A DNA stretch of 64,000 nt. Source: DATFRY01 sp035489015 (GTDB lineage: Bacteria > Myxococcota_A > Polyangia > Haliangiales > Haliangiaceae). The stretch lies in NCBI GenBank assembly GCA_035489015.1, contig DATHKR010000283.1:1-64000 (forward strand), given 5' to 3'. The notes under the pieces were generated by a model, which was not told the origin of the DNA, ran no database searches, and worked only from the letters and a program-made list of their open reading frames with translations. Each line of letters begins with the position of its first letter. Positions within the stretch are counted from its first letter, which is position 1. Positions 62,694-64,000 of the stretch are shown here, in pieces. Made by a program: the position numbers and the translations under genes.

Positions 62694-64000
62694 GCTGGCG
62701 CTGCGGGCGCGCGCGGAGCCCGATGTGTGGGTGCGGCCGGTGGCGGTGGCGGACATCCACGGGCCCGGTCGACTCGGCTCGGTGTCGCCGGCGGCGGAGG
62801 CGCTCGGGGTGCGGCCCGGTCAGCTGGCGGTGAGCGCGCGAGCGCGGTGCCCGGAGCTGGAGGTGCTGGCGCCGGATCCGGAGATGGTGGCGGAGGCGGA
62901 GCAGGAGATCCTGCGCGCGCTCGGGGCGCTGTCGCCGCGGCTGGACAGCGACCGGCGGGGGGCGTTCTTCCTCGGGCTGGGCGGGCTGGAGCGGATCGCG
63001 CCCAGCGAGGTGGGCTTCGCCGCCGGCGTGCGCGCGGCGCTCGGCGCGATCGGGCTGGAGGCGTGGGTCGCGGTGGCGGATCAGCCGTTCACCGCGTGGG
63101 TGGCGGCGCGGCGGGCGCGGGGCGGACGCGCGGGCGCGGCGGGCGCAGCGGGCGCAGCGGGCGCAGCGGGCGCGGCGGGCGCAGCGGGCGCGGCGGGCAC
63201 GGCGGGCGCGGCGGGCGCGGCGGGCGCGGCGGGCGCGGCGGATCGCGGCCTCGCGGGCGCCGCGCATCGCGGCGTCGTGATCGTCCCGCCGGGGCGGGAT
63301 CGAGCGATCCTGTCGGGGGTTCCGCTGGCTGATCTGCCGCTGTCGAGCCCGGCGCACGAGCTTCTGTCGCTGCTCGGGCTGGAGAGCGCGGCCGAGCTGG
63401 CGGCCCTGCCGGCCGGTGCTCTGGCCAGGCGGCTGGGCCCGGAGGGCGCAGAGCTGGAGCGTCTGCTCGGCGGCAGCGGGCGACCGTTCGCGTGGCCGCG
63501 CGAGGAGATGGTGCCGGCCGAGGCGGAGCGGGCCTCGCTCGAGCTCGATGAGCCGGTCGAGGATCTCGAGCCGCTCCTCTTCCTCGGCAAGTCGCTGGTG
63601 GACCGGATCCTGGCCCAGGTGTCGGCGGCGCGGCAGGTGGTGGACGAGCTCCGCGTGGTGGTGCGGCTGGACGATCGCTCGGAGGTGGTGCACTCGCTGC
63701 GCCCGGCCGAGCCAACCCTGGAGTCGCGCCCGATCCTCGATCTCTTCCGCCTGTGGCTGGAGAACCGGCCGTTCGCGGCGCCGGTGCTCGGGCTGGAGAT
63801 GACCGCGACCGGGGCGCGCCCGGCCAGCGCCCGCCAGCTCTCGCTCTATCACCAGCGCGAGGAGCAGGAGGCCGCGTCGCTCGCGCGTGCGGTGGCGCGG
63901 CTCTGCGCCGCCTTCGGGGCGTCGTGCGCGGTGCGACCGGTCCTCGCCGACCGGTTCCGGCCGGAGGCCAGGATGGCGTGGGTCGGGTTCGAGGACACCC
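62656..64000 (+). CDS. imuB: ImuB-type Y-family polymerase-like protein, 3' end cut by window edge
   Basis: 448 residues visible, starting MDRIACALVARYELALR, open to position 64000. ImuB proteins have the Y-family fold but lack the catalytic acidic residues; here the N-terminal position normally held by the Asp triplet reads CALVARYELALRARAEPD with no DxD. Later RLDSDRRGAFFLGLGGLERI, WVAVADQPFTAW and LPLSSPAHELLSLLGLESAAEL agree with the family. ImuB is a scaffold with a beta-clamp-binding motif, here beyond the window. A Gly/Ala insertion encoded by 63130-63240 interrupts the palm region. Expect dnaE2 (imuC) next. Confidence 0.85.
   Translation, partial: MDRIACALVARYELALRARAEPDVWVRPVAVADIHGPGRLGSVSPAAEALGVRPGQLAVSARARCPELEVLAPDPEMVAEAEQEILRALGALSPRLDSDRRGAFFLGLGGLERIAPSEVGFAAGVRAALGAIGLEAWVAVADQPFTAWVAARRARGGRAGAAGAAGAAGAAGAAGAAGAAGTAGAAGAAGAAGAADRGLAGAAHRGVVIVPPGRDRAILSGVPLADLPLSSPAHELLSLLGLESAAELAALPAGALARRLGPEGAELERLLGGSGRPFAWPREEMVPAEAERASLELDEPVEDLEPLLFLGKSLVDRILAQVSAARQVVDELRVVVRLDDRSEVVHSLRPAEPTLESRPILDLFRLWLENRPFAAPVLGLEMTATGARPASARQLSLYHQREEQEAASLARAVARLCAAFGASCAVRPVLADRFRPEARMAWVGFEDT
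63130..63240 (+). repeat. 9-bp tandem repeat encoding Gly-Ala-Ala insertion in imuB
   Basis: About twelve copies of GCGGCGGGC or GCAGCGGGC encode a run of Ala-Gly-Ala units in the ImuB protein. All copies are 9 bases, so change in number keeps the frame. The third-codon variation (GCA vs GCG) shows partial decay. Confidence 0.85.

Noticed and set aside
63130..63240. Short tandem units as a CRISPR or origin iteron array
   Set aside because: 9-base units continuous with an intact coding frame, with no spacers and no DnaA boxes.

Overview
The window is strongly GC-rich, densely packed bacterial chromosome. It most resembles a myxobacterium (Myxococcota), probably of the Haliangium/Kofleria type. 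The signs are five Hanks-type Ser/Thr kinases with varied accessory domains, about ten predicted lipoproteins (several with Asp/Ala/Gly or Pro-rich linkers), a Myxococcales-type ECF-like sigma factor, DUF6600 and beta-propeller surface proteins, and an imuA-imuB mutagenesis cassette preceded by a match to the Myxococcus LexA box. No rRNA, tRNA, CRISPR array, insertion sequence or phage gene was recognised. Assignments come from reading the translations; nothing was searched against a database.

Layout. 1-1.2 kb: a DUF924 tail and a Gfo/Idh/MocA oxidoreductase. 1.27-4.86 kb: a polymorphic-toxin-like protein with a candidate immunity gene, and, divergent from it, a second large exported protein. 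Both large proteins begin with the same short prepilin-like membrane module, and this is the most novel part of the window. 5-12.3 kb: a signalling block with a zinc-finger/kinase/TPR receptor, a sigma factor, a second kinase and an acyl-CoA dehydrogenase; the last three form one transcription unit. 12.3-25.9 kb: housekeeping and metabolism (flavodoxin/ferredoxin reductase, QueA-like enzyme, SDR, XRE-cupin regulator, class II aldolase, MtgA, adenylate kinase, LeuS, MoaB, RF-like protein, VOC lipoprotein, AraC regulator). 26.1-27.8 kb: transhydrogenase pntAB-pntB without pntAA. 28-34.5 kb: DUF5655-like, DUF6600, nuclease-like/LTD lipoprotein, a six-TM kinase, SRPBCC and NTF2-like proteins.

34.9-40.9 kb: a likely operon of kinase, TPR membrane protein and ligand-binding lipoprotein, followed by pdxH and an acyl-CoA dehydrogenase that has its own candidate promoter and operator. 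41.1-44.8 kb: a membrane-anchored metallophosphoesterase, a haem-oxygenase-like diiron protein and a membrane cytochrome c. 44.8-51.7 kb: a tight five-gene minus-strand operon (parvulin lipoprotein, kinase, penicillin-acylase-type lipoprotein, lipoprotein, PLP trans-sulfuration enzyme). 51.9-57.6 kb: envelope proteins, an esterase, DUF1684, and a clear intrinsic terminator. 57.9-61.8 kb: a VOC protein, a short UvrA2-type ATPase and an ArsR-SRPBCC-DoxX operon with overlapping start and stop codons whose promoter contains a perfect operator palindrome. 62.06 kb to the end: SOS-type imuA-imuB, the latter cut by the window edge.
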